The notes: generated by a model from the letters alone, not told the origin. Positions 38,656 through 50,745 are shown, counted from the stretch's first letter. The stretch: DNA of 64,000 nucleotides from Marinobacter nauticus (GCF_019801015.1 NZ_JAHVJZ010000006.1:62001-126000), one strand, 5' to 3'. Translations and numbers: made by a program.

Positions 38656-39590
38656 GGTGCGTTCCCTTGTGCCTTAAGCAATCCGTCGATCACCTGGTCA
38701 TACAGGTCAAAGAGGTCATTCACCCCCTCTTCCCCCGGCCCAAAGGGCAGCTTTACCAACGGCAATGACGCGCGCTGCGCCAGCCACTGAGCACCGCGAC
38801 CATCCTGGTAACCGGTGTACACCACCGCCATCACTTCATCCTGAGCCGTTCGCTGCAGCAACGAGGCAAGGTGAGCGCTGGTGGGCGCAATACCAGGCTT
38901 CGGCTCCAGATCACCCACCTGGGTCATCCCCAGCCAGTCGAACAGGTAGCGAAAGCTGCTGTGATAGGCGATCACCTGCTGACCTTTGAGCGACGCGGCA
39001 CGGGCTTCCCACTTTGGCACCGCCGCGTTCCATCGGCTCAGGAACGCGTCGAGATTGGCCTGATAGCTGTCCCGGTTGGCGCTGTCCAGCTCGCCCATCC
39101 GCTGCGCCAGCGCGGTGGCCACGGTAGCCATCCGAGCGGGCGAGAACTGGATATGCGGGTTGCCCTCGGCGTGCACATCCCCCTGAGTGCGATCCACCCG
39201 GACCTGCTGATCCAGGGTGTCGATCTGCTCAGCGGCATAGAACATCCCGGGTTGGCCATTGCGCACCTTCGGGTTGTTGGCTTTCATCTGCAGCATCGGC
39301 AGCCAGCCCACCTCCAGTTCCGCACCGGCGCAGACCGCCAGATCGGCCCGGCGCATCTTGGCGATCAGACTCGGGCGGGCCTGCACCTGATGCGGGTCCT
39401 GCAACGCCGTGGTGGCGCTGAAGACGCTGGCCTCCGGGGCCAACTCCTGCACCAGTGAGGCGTACTCCGGCTCACAGGCAAACACCGACAGGGCCCAGCT
39501 GCGCGGGGCCCACATCAGCATCAGTCCTACCAGTAACAGTGCCGGCCACTGACGGGACAATCCGCGATAAACGTTAGAATTGATGTGCAC
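38652..39590 (-). CDS. znuA: Zinc-type ABC transporter substrate-binding protein
   Basis: The 312-residue cluster A-I binding protein has an N-terminal signal segment (about residues 14-33). Metal ligands occur at the expected places: His in DPHQVQARPS (about 86), His in GNPHIQFSP (about 145), His in AYHSSFRYLFDW (about 210) and an acidic residue in YTGYQDGRG. There is no long His-rich loop like that in E. coli ZnuA. GTG 39590 overlaps the porin gene end by 17 bp. Manganese is the alternative metal. Confidence 0.82.
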   Translation of the reverse strand: MHINSNVYRGLSRQWPALLLVGLMLMWAPRSWALSVFACEPEYASLVQELAPEASVFSATTALQDPHQVQARPSLIAKMRRADLAVCAGAELEVGWLPMLQMKANNPKVRNGQPGMFYAAEQIDTLDQQVRVDRTQGDVHAEGNPHIQFSPARMATVATALAQRMGELDSANRDSYQANLDAFLSRWNAAVPKWEARAASLKGQQVIAYHSSFRYLFDWLGMTQVGDLEPKPGIAPTSAHLASLLQRTAQDEVMAVVYTGYQDGRGAQWLAQRASLPLVKLPFGPGEEGVNDLFDLYDQVIDGLLKAQGNAP

Positions 39591-40752
39591 CGTGCGCTCC
39601 CAGGGTCATGATGTACTGAAGGGTGACCACGTGATCATCAAACGCCCCCAGTTCAGTAACGTCCTGATGGGTGTACTGCAGACGAACGGCGGAGAAGTGG
39701 CTGGGGTGCCAGGCCACCATCGCCTCGGTCTCCTTGATGCGGGCATCGTGGAAGTGACCGTGATCCTCGTGGATTTCCAGCATCGCGGCACTCATTTCAC
39801 CGTAACGCAGGCCAGCAGACCAGGCCGGATTGAACTGGTATACCGCGGACAGATACCAGCCGTCGTAGTACTCCGGCGCTTCCTCTTCCTCACCTTCATG
39901 CGCACCGTGCTCAAAAGGCGCATCCAGATAGAAATACTCTCCGCTCAGAGTCAGGTGGTTGTACTTGTAGTTGCCGCCCGGCGCCCACTTGTACACCGCA
40001 GAGACGTTGAACAGATCGCGGCCGGTAAAGGCCGGGCCATGGCCATGCTCGTGGTCATGATCCGCGTGCGCCTCTGCCTCTTCATGGGCGTGCTCTTCGA
40101 AGTGACTCTGGCCATTTTCGTTGCGCAACCAGGAGACGCTGGCCTGCCAGGAGTGAGAGGCGCCGATGTCACCACCGAGCTTGGTGTAAAGGTGGTACAC
40201 CCCAACCGTTTCCGGGGCTTCCAGATCCTCGGCCTGAAGCGGGTCACCGCTGAAGACTTCCCCGCCCAGTTCCCAGTAGGTTTCGGTCGGGGCGATCCAG
40301 TTCAGACGCACACCGTCATCGAAATAATGGCCCCCCAGGAACGCCCGGTACGCCGCCGGACGCTCAACAAAGGCGTCGGTGTGCAGATGCTGGTTGTTGA
40401 GGTAGCCGATGTCAGACAGGAAGCGACCGGCCCGAATGGAGAGACCGCCGGGCATAGCCAGAGTCTGGATAAAGGCTTCTTCCAGCCCAAGCTCCACCTC
40501 ACCGTCGTGGGTTTCCAGCACCGTGGTGACCTTGCCATAGAACTTGTCATCAATGGCGGCAGAGAGCGCCAGTTCGGTATGACCCAGGCCGAAACCTTCT
40601 TCACGCTCACCCAGCGCGCGCTCTCCGTCCTGGTAAAACCCGTCCAGAACAACGGAGATATTGGGGTTCGTCAGGGTACCCGGGGTAGCGGCCAGAACAA
40701 CGGGGGATACGCCAGCCAGCGCCAGGCTGGCAGCTACAGCATGCTTTTTCAT
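39574..40752 (-). CDS. His-rich outer-membrane porin linked to metal uptake
   Basis: The 392-residue product has a signal peptide ending VLA (about residue 21). A predicted beta-barrel of alternating strands follows, ending ...HGAHQF with a C-terminal Phe. A loop near residues 210-240 is packed with His and acidic residues (HAHEEAEAHADHDHEHGHG), and further His/Glu-rich loops lie at about 290-310 and 330-345. Such loops bind Zn, Ni or Cu. Coupling to the downstream binding protein and permease suggests an outer-membrane entry route for zinc. It is not TonB-box-bearing as far as I can see. Confidence 0.75.
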   Translation of the reverse strand: MKKHAVAASLALAGVSPVVLAATPGTLTNPNISVVLDGFYQDGERALGEREEGFGLGHTELALSAAIDDKFYGKVTTVLETHDGEVELGLEEAFIQTLAMPGGLSIRAGRFLSDIGYLNNQHLHTDAFVERPAAYRAFLGGHYFDDGVRLNWIAPTETYWELGGEVFSGDPLQAEDLEAPETVGVYHLYTKLGGDIGASHSWQASVSWLRNENGQSHFEEHAHEEAEAHADHDHEHGHGPAFTGRDLFNVSAVYKWAPGGNYKYNHLTLSGEYFYLDAPFEHGAHEGEEEEAPEYYDGWYLSAVYQFNPAWSAGLRYGEMSAAMLEIHEDHGHFHDARIKETEAMVAWHPSHFSAVRLQYTHQDVTELGAFDDHVVTLQYIMTLGAHGAHQF

Positions 40753-40815
40753 TTTTATGATCCATACAAATTCGAGTGTTAGCACCGGCATTCCGATGCC
40801 GATTGGTAAAAGGGC

Positions 40816-41109
40816 TCAAACTCGAGGATCAGCAGGTGGGCCGCGGGCTCCGTCGCGATAGAAGGGGGTCAGCTGGGCTGCAATGGGCAGCGATAAGGAT
40901 TGCCAACGGAAGGGCGAGACCGGCGCCAGCGCGGCCAGGTCATGGCTGAACAGCTGTTGCAGCTGACTCTGATGAGCGAAGAAGTCGCACTGATCGGAAA
41001 CGGTGACCTCGTCGGAGACGTGGCTCAACTCGTGCACAGGGGCAGCCAACGCAATGGCCAGCAGCCAGAGCGTCATCACCATTGCTGAAACACGGGGTAA
41101 GCGCGTCAC
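40816..41109 (-). CDS. Small exported protein at the head of the zinc operon
   Basis: The 97-residue product starts at GTG 41109 with GGAG five bases upstream. An N-terminal hydrophobic helix (MVMTLWLLAIALAAPVHELSHV) is followed by SDQCDFFAHQ and a polar region with several His. The pattern recalls DUF2946-type metal-operon proteins, but the match is weak. It lies 63 bp before the porin and 52 bp after epmA. Confidence 0.55.
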   Translation of the reverse strand: MTRLPRVSAMVMTLWLLAIALAAPVHELSHVSDEVTVSDQCDFFAHQSQLQQLFSHDLAALAPVSPFRWQSLSLPIAAQLTPFYRDGARGPPADPRV

Positions 41110-41161
41110 CGTTTCTCCTAAACGAACATCCTTCGCCCATCCGGGGCGGACCAATAGTAAC

Positions 41162-42133
41162 TTAGGCGTTAAAAACTGGGAAGGGGATCACATCCTTAAT
41201 CGACTTTGTGCCCAACGCGAGCATAACCAGGCGATCGATACCCAGCGCGACGCCAGCGCAATCCGGCAGGCCGGACGCCAGTGCCGCGATCAGGTGCTCG
41301 TCGATGGGCCGCTCCGGCAGGCCGTGGCTGCGACGTTGTGCATTGTCCGCTTCGAAGCGGGCTCGCTGCTCCTGTGCGTCCGCCAGCTCGTGGAACCCGT
41401 TCGCCAGTTCAATGCCTTTAAAATAGACTTCAAAGCGCCGCGCCACACGGGGGTCGGCCTCATCAATGCGGGCCAGCGCCGCCTGAGACGCCGGGAAGTG
41501 GTACACCATTGCTGGCACAGCCTGACCAATTTCGGGCTCAACGACGGTGGCGAACAGCAGTTGCAGCAGGGTATCGCGATCCGACTCCAGATCCGCCAGC
41601 TCTCCCATACCATGCTGATGACACAGTTGCCGCAGCGTCTCCAGCGAGGCATCCAGTGGATCCACCTTCAGCACCCCGGAAAAGGCTTCGGCGTAGGTCA
41701 TCCGCTCCGGTTCACCGCAATCCAGTACCGTCTGAAGCAGCGCCGCCATCTCATCCATCAGGGCGTGATGGTCAAACCCCACCCGGTACCACTCCAGCAT
41801 GGTGAATTCCGGGTTGTGGTATCGCCCGGCCTCTTCATTACGGAAGCTGCGGCACAACTGGAAGATGGAACCGCTGCCGGCACACAGCAACCGTTTCATA
41901 TGGTATTCCGGGGACGTCATCAGGTAGAGCGGGATCCCGGTGGCCGCCCCCGGGCCGACAAACCGGGTGTCGAAGTTGTGCAGGTGCACATCGGTCACGG
42001 CCGCTTGCGACAAACAGGGCGTTTCCACTTCCCAGACACCGCGTTTGGCAAAAAACGCCCGGATGCGCGCCGTCAGGTCGGCCCGCTGTTTTAACACTGC
42101 CATATCTGCAGTCGGTTGCCAGGCATGGGTCAT
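41162..42133 (-). CDS. epmA: Elongation factor P--(R)-beta-lysine ligase
   Basis: This LysRS-like class II ligase attaches (R)-beta-lysine to Lys34 of EF-P. The 323-residue protein lacks an anticodon-binding domain and shows motif 2 ([22 protein letters not shown]) split around residues 98-119 and motif 3 [11 protein letters not shown] near 300. It lies with efp and epmB, completing the pathway in one locus. Confidence 0.95.
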   Translation of the reverse strand: MTHAWQPTADMAVLKQRADLTARIRAFFAKRGVWEVETPCLSQAAVTDVHLHNFDTRFVGPGAATGIPLYLMTSPEYHMKRLLCAGSGSIFQLCRSFRNEEAGRYHNPEFTMLEWYRVGFDHHALMDEMAALLQTVLDCGEPERMTYAEAFSGVLKVDPLDASLETLRQLCHQHGMGELADLESDRDTLLQLLFATVVEPEIGQAVPAMVYHFPASQAALARIDEADPRVARRFEVYFKGIELANGFHELADAQEQRARFEADNAQRRSHGLPERPIDEHLIAALASGLPDCAGVALGIDRLVMLALGTKSIKDVIPFPVFNA

Positions 42134-42223
42134 TGCGCCCCTCTCCTATTCAGCGTTGCGGCAGGGAGACCTGCCGGCCCCTCATGGTGGAGCCTGTCCA
42201 CCCCATTCTCGGGGGCCTAAAAC

Positions 42224-42254
42224 AAAAATAGTGGGCCGGAGCCCACTATTTTTT
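42224..42254. terminator. Terminator between efp and epmA
   Basis: AATAGTGGGC/GCCCACTATT stem with T6 on the right and A5 on the left. On the minus strand it ends the efp transcript. Confidence 0.8.
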
Positions 42255-42269
42255 GCGTCTGGCGATCGC

Positions 42270-42842
42270 TTACTTGCTGCGTACGCGCTCAACGTACTCG
42301 CCGGTACGGGTGTCCACTTTCACCACTTCACCGATGGCAATAAACAGCGGTACACGAACCACAGCGCCGGTTGCCAGGGTGGCCGGCTTGCCGCCAGTGC
42401 CCTGAGTGTCGCCTTTCAGGCCCGGGTCGGTTTCAGTCACTTCCAGCTCAACGAAGTTCGGCGGAGTCACAGTGATCGGGTTGCCATCCCATACGGTGAT
42501 GGTGCACACGTCCTGCTCAACCAGCCACTTCTCAGAGTCGCCAACGGCTTTGGCATCGGCAGCGATCTGCTCGAAGGTGTCGTTGTTCATGAAGTGCCAG
42601 AACTCGCCATCGTTGTACAGATAGGCCAGTTCATGATCCATTACGTCAGCCGCTTCTACGGTGTCGCCGGATTTAAAGGTTTTTTCCAGTACCTTGCCGG
42701 TCAGCAGTTTGCGGATTTTCACTCGGTTAAAGGCCTGGCCTTTGCCCGGTTTAACGAACTCGTTCTCGATGATGTTGCACGGCTCGCCGTCCAGCATTAT
42801 CTTTAGCCCGGAACGAAACTCGTTTGTTGCGTAAGAAGCCAT
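42270..42842 (-). CDS. efp: Elongation factor P
   Basis: EF-P relieves ribosome stalling at polyproline stretches. The 190-residue protein has the three OB-like domains and the modification site Lys34 in KPGKGQAF (residues 31-38). Both modifying enzymes, epmA and epmB, are adjacent. The start at 42842 gives the family N-terminus [15 protein letters not shown]. It is divergent from epmB with 42 bp between them. Confidence 0.97.
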   Translation of the reverse strand: MASYATNEFRSGLKIMLDGEPCNIIENEFVKPGKGQAFNRVKIRKLLTGKVLEKTFKSGDTVEAADVMDHELAYLYNDGEFWHFMNNDTFEQIAADAKAVGDSEKWLVEQDVCTITVWDGNPITVTPPNFVELEVTETDPGLKGDTQGTGGKPATLATGAVVRVPLFIAIGEVVKVDTRTGEYVERVRSK

Positions 42843-42884
42843 CTTTACTCTCTTCCAGCAGTTCTGTTGAAGTTTAACCGCCCA

Positions 42885-43907
42885 ATGATAACCCGAAATT
42901 CCGACTCTGTGCAGGGTGTTGACCGCACCTGGCAGCAGGAGTTGGCTGATGCATACCGTTCTCCGGAAGCCCTGCTCCGGGCCCTGGATCTGGATCCTGC
43001 CGAGTTTGGTGAGGGGCTGAACGCCCGTCGCCTCTTTCCCATGCTGGTTCCCCGGGCCTTTGCCCGGGCCATGAAACCGGGGGATCCGAACGATCCTCTG
43101 CTGCGCCAGGTGCTGCCGGTCGGGGACGAGTTTGCGGAAGTGTCCGGATTCGGGCCGGACCCCATTGGCGAGCAGGACGGGCCAATGCCCGGGCTGCTGC
43201 ACAAATACCAGAGCCGGGTGCTGCTGATGCTGCGCACGGGGTGCGCCGTGAACTGCCGCTACTGTTTCCGCCGCCACTTCCCCTACCAGGACCATAAGGT
43301 CGGTCAGCAGGAACTGGCTCAGGCACGGGCCTACATTGAGTCGGATCCCCGCATCAACGAACTGCTGCTCTCCGGTGGCGACCCGCTGATGGCACGGGAC
43401 GATCATCTGGCGGCACTGGTGGCGCAATTCCGGGACCTGCCCAATCTGAAGCGGCTGCGTATCCATACCCGATTGCCGGTGGTGCTGCCCAGCCGCATCA
43501 CTGAGCAACTGGTGCAGCTGTTGGCGGAGGCACCCTGGCAGGTGGTACTGGTACTGCACATCAACCACCCCAATGAACTTCAGCCGGAGTTGGTGGCGGG
43601 ACTTCGGAAGCTCAGGTCCGCCGGCGTCACCCTGCTGAACCAGTCGGTGTTGCTGAAAGGGATTAACGACCAGCCGGAAGTGCTTGCTGAGCTCTCCGAG
43701 GCGTTGTTTGACGCTGGCGTATTGCCTTACTACCTGCACCTGCTGGACCGGGTGCAGGGTGCGGCTCACTTTGAAGTGGACGAACAGCACGCCCGATCCC
43801 TGATGGCCGCTCTGCTCACCCGGCTGCCCGGATTTCTGGTGCCCCGGCTGGTGCGCGAAATTGCCGGACAGTCCAGTAAAACGCCGATCGATCTGAAGCT
43901 GGTTTAG
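42885..43907 (+). CDS. epmB: EF-P beta-lysylation protein, lysine 2,3-aminomutase EpmB
   Basis: This radical SAM/PLP enzyme makes (R)-beta-lysine for EF-P. The 340-residue product has the cluster motif [15 protein letters not shown] (C-x3-C-x2-C, about residues 117-131) and the [10 protein letters not shown] segment near 160. ATG 42885 is preferred to a TTG 18 bp upstream. Confidence 0.95.
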   Translation: MITRNSDSVQGVDRTWQQELADAYRSPEALLRALDLDPAEFGEGLNARRLFPMLVPRAFARAMKPGDPNDPLLRQVLPVGDEFAEVSGFGPDPIGEQDGPMPGLLHKYQSRVLLMLRTGCAVNCRYCFRRHFPYQDHKVGQQELAQARAYIESDPRINELLLSGGDPLMARDDHLAALVAQFRDLPNLKRLRIHTRLPVVLPSRITEQLVQLLAEAPWQVVLVLHINHPNELQPELVAGLRKLRSAGVTLLNQSVLLKGINDQPEVLAELSEALFDAGVLPYYLHLLDRVQGAAHFEVDEQHARSLMAALLTRLPGFLVPRLVREIAGQSSKTPIDLKLV

Positions 43908-43962
43908 CCGACGCGGCTTGGGTAGGATGGGCGCCCTGTTGTACGGGCAGCAAGGAGGCCCC

Positions 43963-44511
43963 ATGTCCACCCACTGGCTTATCACCGATATCTGGGGGCA
44001 ACACGCCACCCTGGACCCCTTTATCCAGCGTCTCAGCGCCGTTGCGTCGGACTGGAACGTGTTGGATCCATACAGCGGCCAGCGTTTTGCGTTTGAAAAC
44101 GAATCCCAGGCCTACCAGTACTTCCTGCATCGCTGCAGCAAAGCCACCTATCAGCAAAAAGTCCGCACTCTGCTGGAGCAGGCTGAGGCCCCGCTGACGT
44201 TGCTGGCCTGCAGTGCTGGTGCCAATGCCCTCTGGCCACTGCTGGACAGCCCACTGGCCGCCAAGATCAAAAAAGCCGTACTGGTGTACGGCACTGCTAT
44301 CCCACAAACACCGTTAACGCCGCAATGCGAAACCGCACTGCTGATGTGTCGCGACGATGAAGGCGTCATCAGCCAGCAGCGGTCACTGGAACAATATGGC
44401 CCGGTGCTGCTCAGCGATGCGCCCCACGGATTCCTGAACGCGCGCGCCCCTGGCTATAACGCGGAGGCCGCAGCCCAGGCTGAAACCTGGATTCTGGACC
44501 AGCTGCGCTGA
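43963..44511 (+). CDS. Alpha/beta-hydrolase-like protein of unknown function
   Basis: The 182-residue protein has a short alpha/beta hydrolase look: the nucleophile-elbow-like [15 protein letters not shown] (CSAGA in place of GxSxG, about residues 85-99) and a late [14 protein letters not shown] that could supply the His. The acid is unclear. It starts 55 bp after epmB and is convergent with the TraB-like gene with no gap. Confidence 0.65.
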   Translation: MSTHWLITDIWGQHATLDPFIQRLSAVASDWNVLDPYSGQRFAFENESQAYQYFLHRCSKATYQQKVRTLLEQAEAPLTLLACSAGANALWPLLDSPLAAKIKKAVLVYGTAIPQTPLTPQCETALLMCRDDEGVISQQRSLEQYGPVLLSDAPHGFLNARAPGYNAEAAAQAETWILDQLR

Positions 44512-45345
44512 TCACTCCGCCACAACACAGCGGGATTGCCAGCAATCGGTCACCCGGATCCCGGCCTGCTTCAGCATCGCCGGGATCCCATCCTGCCCCA
44601 CCAGATGCCCGGCACCCACCGCGATAAAGATGTTGTCCTGACGGCCCAGCCAGCTTTCGATGGTCTGCGCCATATCCCGGTTTCTGTCCACCATCAGACG
44701 CTGCCAAAGCTCATCAGAGTCCGACAGTCCCTCACGCATCAGAGCATCCAGCGCGTCCGGATCCCCACTGCGCCAGACCCGGATCAATTCGCCGGGATCC
44801 GCCTCCTCCATGGTCGCTGCCAGCATCGCCAGCTGAGCATCCCGGCTCAGCTCGGTAAATATCGCCATCTGGCGGCCCATGCTTTCCAGTTGCCACAGTG
44901 GACGCTGCCCCTTACGGGACAACAGCATACTGTCGACACCGAGGTCGGGTTGATAGCCCGCCTGCGCCATCTGGATCATCGCCAGCTGGGCGCTGAGCAA
45001 CCAGGGGCTGGTGCCGAGATCGCAGGCGATCCCCAAGGAGCGACAATGGGCGCTGACCTGACTGGCCAGCTCGTCCGGCAACGGCGTGCTGCTGCGTCCA
45101 TAGCGGGCCAGCAGGGCCGGGACATTGGGATCGTTCGGGTCCGCTTCCAATGCCAGAATTTGGGCGTCGGAGAACGCTTGCTCCACCGGCTCAGGCAGCG
45201 GGTAAAAATCCTTGGAACCCACATGGATGGTGCCCAGCAACCAGGCGGTGTGGTGCGCACTCTCCACTTTAAAAAAGGGCGGTCGATCCTCCGGTGCCGC
45301 CCATACGGCAAACGGAAAAAGCAACAGCAGCAGCCAGGCACGCAT
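44512..45345 (-). CDS. TraB/GumN-family protein
   Basis: The 277-residue exported protein has a signal peptide ending VWA (residue 16) and the family motif LLGTIHVGSKDFYPL (about 36-50), followed by the C-terminal IFIAVGAGHLVGQDG. GX2H motifs in this family resemble the Tiki metalloprotease fold. The bacterial role is not settled. Start at 45345 is chosen over a Met four codons upstream. Confidence 0.85.
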   Translation of the reverse strand: MRAWLLLLLFPFAVWAAPEDRPPFFKVESAHHTAWLLGTIHVGSKDFYPLPEPVEQAFSDAQILALEADPNDPNVPALLARYGRSSTPLPDELASQVSAHCRSLGIACDLGTSPWLLSAQLAMIQMAQAGYQPDLGVDSMLLSRKGQRPLWQLESMGRQMAIFTELSRDAQLAMLAATMEEADPGELIRVWRSGDPDALDALMREGLSDSDELWQRLMVDRNRDMAQTIESWLGRQDNIFIAVGAGHLVGQDGIPAMLKQAGIRVTDCWQSRCVVAE

Positions 45346-45435
45346 AAGCACTCCCAATGGTTTGATCCGCCCCGCCTAAGGGGCTTTTTGGTTATACTGA
45401 GCCGGATTTTTCAATCCAAGCTAACAGGACAGCAG

Positions 45436-45744
45436 ATGTCTTTCGACACCGTGATAGAACAGTACCGTCAAAGCCTTCAGGTCGCCTACCGACAGTCCGT
45501 GGACGCGGACGCCCTGCTGGACGGTCTGCAGCAGGATGGAAAAGGCAAGTTTAACGCCATTTTCCGCGAAGATGCCGGGTTTCAGACTCAGGCCAACCGC
45601 TTTGGCCCATACGTCCAGGAACTGGCCGACAGCCTGAGTCAGTTTGAGGCGGCCCCCAATGCCGAAGCGCTGCCACAGATGGTGAAGCAACTGGAATTGC
45701 TGCTCACCACGCTGGCTCAACTGCGCCAGCAGGCCAAGGGTTAA
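45436..45744 (+). CDS. Conserved hypothetical protein
   Basis: A 102-residue, soluble, helical protein (MSFDTVIEQYRQSLQVAYRQ ...) with no signal peptide or known motif. Similar short proteins occur near groEL in Shewanella as far as I recall. ATG 45436 follows CAGGACAGCAG. A terminator follows directly. Confidence 0.75.
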   Translation: MSFDTVIEQYRQSLQVAYRQSVDADALLDGLQQDGKGKFNAIFREDAGFQTQANRFGPYVQELADSLSQFEAAPNAEALPQMVKQLELLLTTLAQLRQQAKG

Positions 45745-45751
45745 CAGACAC

Positions 45752-45779
45752 AAAAAAGCCGCTGTTCAGCGGCTTTTTT
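45752..45779. terminator. Bidirectional terminator
   Basis: AAGCCGCTG/CAGCGGCTT stem with TT loop, A6 and T6 flanks, between two converging genes. Confidence 0.85.
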
Positions 45780-45790
45780 GTGTCGAGGAT

Positions 45791-46318
45791 TCAGCCTTTC
45801 AGTTGCGGCTCCAGAGTGCGGTTGACCCAATCGTCCAGCATCCGCATCTCATAGCGTAAGGCTTCACTGCGGTAGCGGGAAGTGGTTTGGGTATCGAAGC
45901 CCAAATCCGCGATTTTCTCTTCACCGGCCACCTTCACCGAGCCATCCGCCGCCTTCACTTCGTAGCTGAACTCAATGCGCGGCGGGTAGATGCCCTTCAC
46001 AATGCGGATGTCGTTCGGAGAGGCACCGAATGAGGGGCGTACATCACCGGCCAGGTCGAGGTTGGTGACGGTGATATTGACCGTCTCCCCCTCGGCCAGC
46101 AGCGGCTCAATGCGCTTTTGCAGGTGTTTACCCAGAGTAGCGAATACGTGATTCTGATAACGGGACTGAACACCAGAGCCCGTCTTCACATCGGTATAGT
46201 TGTCCGGCTCCTGCCAGACCACAGTGACATCGCCATCTTGTGTCGGCCACTTTGGCGCTTCGTCTGCCAAAGCTGAACCGGTAAACAGGGCTAACGCCAG
46301 CCAAATCAATTTTCTCAT
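45791..46318 (-). CDS. DUF3016-family exported protein
   Basis: The 175-residue protein has a signal peptide (MRKLIWLALALFTGSALA) and a mature domain of DUF3016 type (VVWQEPDNYTDVK; DIRIVKGIYPPRIEFSYEV). ATG 46318 starts the signal peptide. Function unknown. Confidence 0.8.
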   Translation of the reverse strand: MRKLIWLALALFTGSALADEAPKWPTQDGDVTVVWQEPDNYTDVKTGSGVQSRYQNHVFATLGKHLQKRIEPLLAEGETVNITVTNLDLAGDVRPSFGASPNDIRIVKGIYPPRIEFSYEVKAADGSVKVAGEEKIADLGFDTQTTSRYRSEALRYEMRMLDDWVNRTLEPQLKG

Positions 46319-46460
46319 CTGCCAACTCCTCAGGGCACAAACTTGTGCTTTCACTGACTTAGAAGCAGTAGAGCAAAAAAGATTCAAAAAATCATCGCTC
46401 ACAAACCGACCGATTCAAAATCGGTTCAGACAAGTGTCTACGCCCTGCCCCGACAAAAAC

Positions 46461-46486
46461 AAAAAACGGGCACCGAAGTGCCCGCT
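46461..46486 (-). terminator. Terminator after groEL
   Basis: CGGGCAC/GTGCCCG stem with CGAA tetraloop; A6 reads as T6 on the minus strand. Confidence 0.8.
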
Positions 46487-46513
46487 TTGTAGGGTTGGCG
46501 CGAGGCCGGCAGA

Positions 46514-48166
<1,653 letters not shown>

Positions 48167-48189
48167 CTAAGCTTCGAAATCGGTTGAAC

Positions 48190-48516
<327 letters not shown>

Positions 48517-48553
48517 TCAATAGGGTGACGCAGACAACCTGCAGTTGCCCTTG

Positions 48554-48583
48554 TATATGGGGCAGCACCCTATCCAAAACAAG
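48554..48583 (-). promoter_or_regulatory. Sigma-32 heat-shock promoter of groES-groEL
   Basis: Minus strand: -35 CTTGTTT, 14-bp spacer, -10 CCCCATATA. The -10 fits the sigma-32 consensus CCCCATNTA exactly. No CIRCE inverted repeat is present. Confidence 0.8.
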
Positions 48584-48688
48584 GGGCCGGGGACAATTTT
48601 TTTTCTTTGGGTGGGGCACAGGGCACTGTTACCATGCCCGCCTTGCCGTAACCTGACGCCTGTCGTCAGAAATTGAACAGGAGTCAGG

Positions 48689-50035
48689 ATGCATCGAGAG
48701 CACGATTTGCTCAGCGGATCCATCGCCGGGACCTTATCCCGGTTGGCCCTGCCGAACCTGTTCGCCGTGCTGAGCCTCCTGCTCTACCATCTGACCGACA
48801 CCTTCTTTATCAGCCGCCTGGGTGCCAAGCCGTTGGCCGCGCTGAGTCTGACCTTTCCTGTGACTCTGGTGGTCGCCTCTGTGGCGTTGGGCCTGGGTGC
48901 CGCCATGAGCGCCCAACTGGGACGACTGCTGGGCGAAGGTGACCGGGACCAGGGTCGCCAGTTTGTCAGCCACGGCATGCTGCTCACCATTGTCGCGGTG
49001 ACGCTGTTCGCGCTGGGCGGCGCCCTGACCATCGATCCGCTGTTCCGCCTGCTGGGTGCCGACGATACGCTGCTCGCCCTGGTCCACGATTACATGCTGA
49101 TCTGGTATCTCGGGGTGGGCTTCCTGGTGCTGCCCATGGTGGGTAATCAGGCGCTGCGGGCCACCGGTAACACCTTTACGCCGGCGCTGGTCACCGCCGT
49201 GGCGGCGCTGGTGAATGCGGTGCTGGACCCGCTGCTGATCTTCGGCATCGGCCCCTTCCCCCGCCTGGAGATGCAGGGCGCGGCCATCGCCACCGTGTTG
49301 TCGTGGATCCTGACCTTTGTGGTGGCCTTTTATATGCTCACTGCGCGCCACCATCTGCTGGCGCGCATCAACCCGGCCCGGTTGCGTCACCACTGGCGGA
49401 TGATGCTGCACATCGCCCGTCCCGCAACCCTGTCCAATCTGCTCAACCCACTGGCTAACGCCGTGCTTATCGCCATGCTGGCACGGATGGACACCCATGC
49501 GGTTGCCGCCTTTGGCGCTGGCACCCGGATTGAGTCGTTGCTGCTTATTCTGGTGACCGCCCTGTGCGGTGCCCTGACGCCCTTTATTGCCCAGAATCTG
49601 GGAGCGGGCCAGACCGAGCGTGCCGCCAAAGCACTGATGGGCAGCCTCCACACCATCCTCGCGGCGCAGCTGGTGATCTATCTGGTGTTGTGGCCGTTGG
49701 CGCCCCATATTGCTGCGGTGTTCAGTACCGACGCTACGGTTGCCCATTACCTGACGTTGTACCTGCGTTGGGTACCGGCGGCATACGGCGCACTGGGTGT
49801 GGTGATTTTGCTGGCCATGTCCCTGAACGCTTACCACCGGCCGATGAGCGCACTGGGCCTCAACCTGTCCCGGCTCGGGCTGTTGCTGTTGCCCGCCGCC
49901 TGGCTGGGCAGCCAATGGTTTGGCGTGGAGGGGATCTTCATGGCCATTCCGCTGGCCAATCTGCTGATGGGCACCGCCTGCTACGTGCTGGCACGACAAC
50001 TTACCGAGCCCACGCTGGCACCACTGGTGCGATGA
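48689..50035 (+). CDS. MATE-family efflux transporter
   Basis: The 448-residue protein has twelve hydrophobic segments in two MatE halves. The N-terminal PNLFAVLSLLLYHLTDTFFI segment and GNQALRATGNTF in helix 4-5 are typical of the DinF/NorM group. Na+- or H+-driven drug efflux is the general role; the substrate is unknown. Confidence 0.9.
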   Translation: MHREHDLLSGSIAGTLSRLALPNLFAVLSLLLYHLTDTFFISRLGAKPLAALSLTFPVTLVVASVALGLGAAMSAQLGRLLGEGDRDQGRQFVSHGMLLTIVAVTLFALGGALTIDPLFRLLGADDTLLALVHDYMLIWYLGVGFLVLPMVGNQALRATGNTFTPALVTAVAALVNAVLDPLLIFGIGPFPRLEMQGAAIATVLSWILTFVVAFYMLTARHHLLARINPARLRHHWRMMLHIARPATLSNLLNPLANAVLIAMLARMDTHAVAAFGAGTRIESLLLILVTALCGALTPFIAQNLGAGQTERAAKALMGSLHTILAAQLVIYLVLWPLAPHIAAVFSTDATVAHYLTLYLRWVPAAYGALGVVILLAMSLNAYHRPMSALGLNLSRLGLLLLPAAWLGSQWFGVEGIFMAIPLANLLMGTACYVLARQLTEPTLAPLVR

Positions 50036-50041
50036 CGGATC

Positions 50042-50071
50042 AAAAAGGGGACGCGTTGGCGTCCCCTTTTT
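50042..50071. terminator. Bidirectional terminator between MATE and fxsA genes
   Basis: GGGGACGC/GCGTCCCC stem with A5 and T5 flanks. Confidence 0.85.
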
Positions 50072-50091
50072 CGTGTCGTTGTAACGACGCT

Positions 50092-50589
50092 TCAGTCTTT
50101 ACGCTCACAATCGCCGTCGATGGTGCGGCCGTCGTCGTGCCCAAACGGGCCTTTCGGCGGCTGTTCAAAGGGGCCTTGCTGTCCCTGGAAGCCGCCACCG
50201 AAACCGGCGGAAAAGCCCTGACCCTGCACCACTTTCAGCTGCATCCGCTTCAGCAGGGCGGCAGCAATCGGCGCTCGGGTCGCCGGGGTCAGAATCAGCA
50301 ATCCCAGAAAATCGGTGACAAAGCCCGGGGTTACCAACAACACACCTGCTACCGCCAGCAGCATCCCTTCCACAATCTGCTGACCCGGGATCTCCCCCTG
50401 GTTCAGCCGGGTCTGCACCGAAATCAGGGTGCTGAGACCCTGGCTGCGCACCAGCGACGCGCCAAGGGCCGCCGTCAGTAATACCAGGCCGATGGTGGCC
50501 AGTGCGCCGAAGGCGTTGCCCACCTGGATCAAAATGTAGATCTCGACGATCGGCATCACCGCAAAGAGCAAAAACAGATAAAAGAGCAC
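50092..50589 (-). CDS. fxsA: FxsA-family membrane protein
   Basis: The 165-residue inner-membrane protein has four hydrophobic segments and the family segments LFAVMPIVEIYILIQVG and LLVTPGFVTDFLGLLIL, then a Gly/Gln/Pro-rich cytoplasmic tail. E. coli FxsA overproduction blocks F-plasmid exclusion of phage T7. GTG 50589 with GAGG five bases upstream is the preferred start. Confidence 0.88.
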   Translation of the reverse strand: MLFYLFLLFAVMPIVEIYILIQVGNAFGALATIGLVLLTAALGASLVRSQGLSTLISVQTRLNQGEIPGQQIVEGMLLAVAGVLLVTPGFVTDFLGLLILTPATRAPIAAALLKRMQLKVVQGQGFSAGFGGGFQGQQGPFEQPPKGPFGHDDGRTIDGDCERKD

Positions 50590-50745
50590 ACAGGCCTCAC
50601 ATTTTTGGGTCAGTTCTGAAACTCTAATGGGGCAGAGGCGGTCTGTTTTCAAGCCGGGATCATGTCCTGTTACACAACCCTGTGCGTCGACTCTCAAAGT
50701 CACGTACAGTTAGCAGCCAACTCGAGCCACTTTATAGGTAATGCG

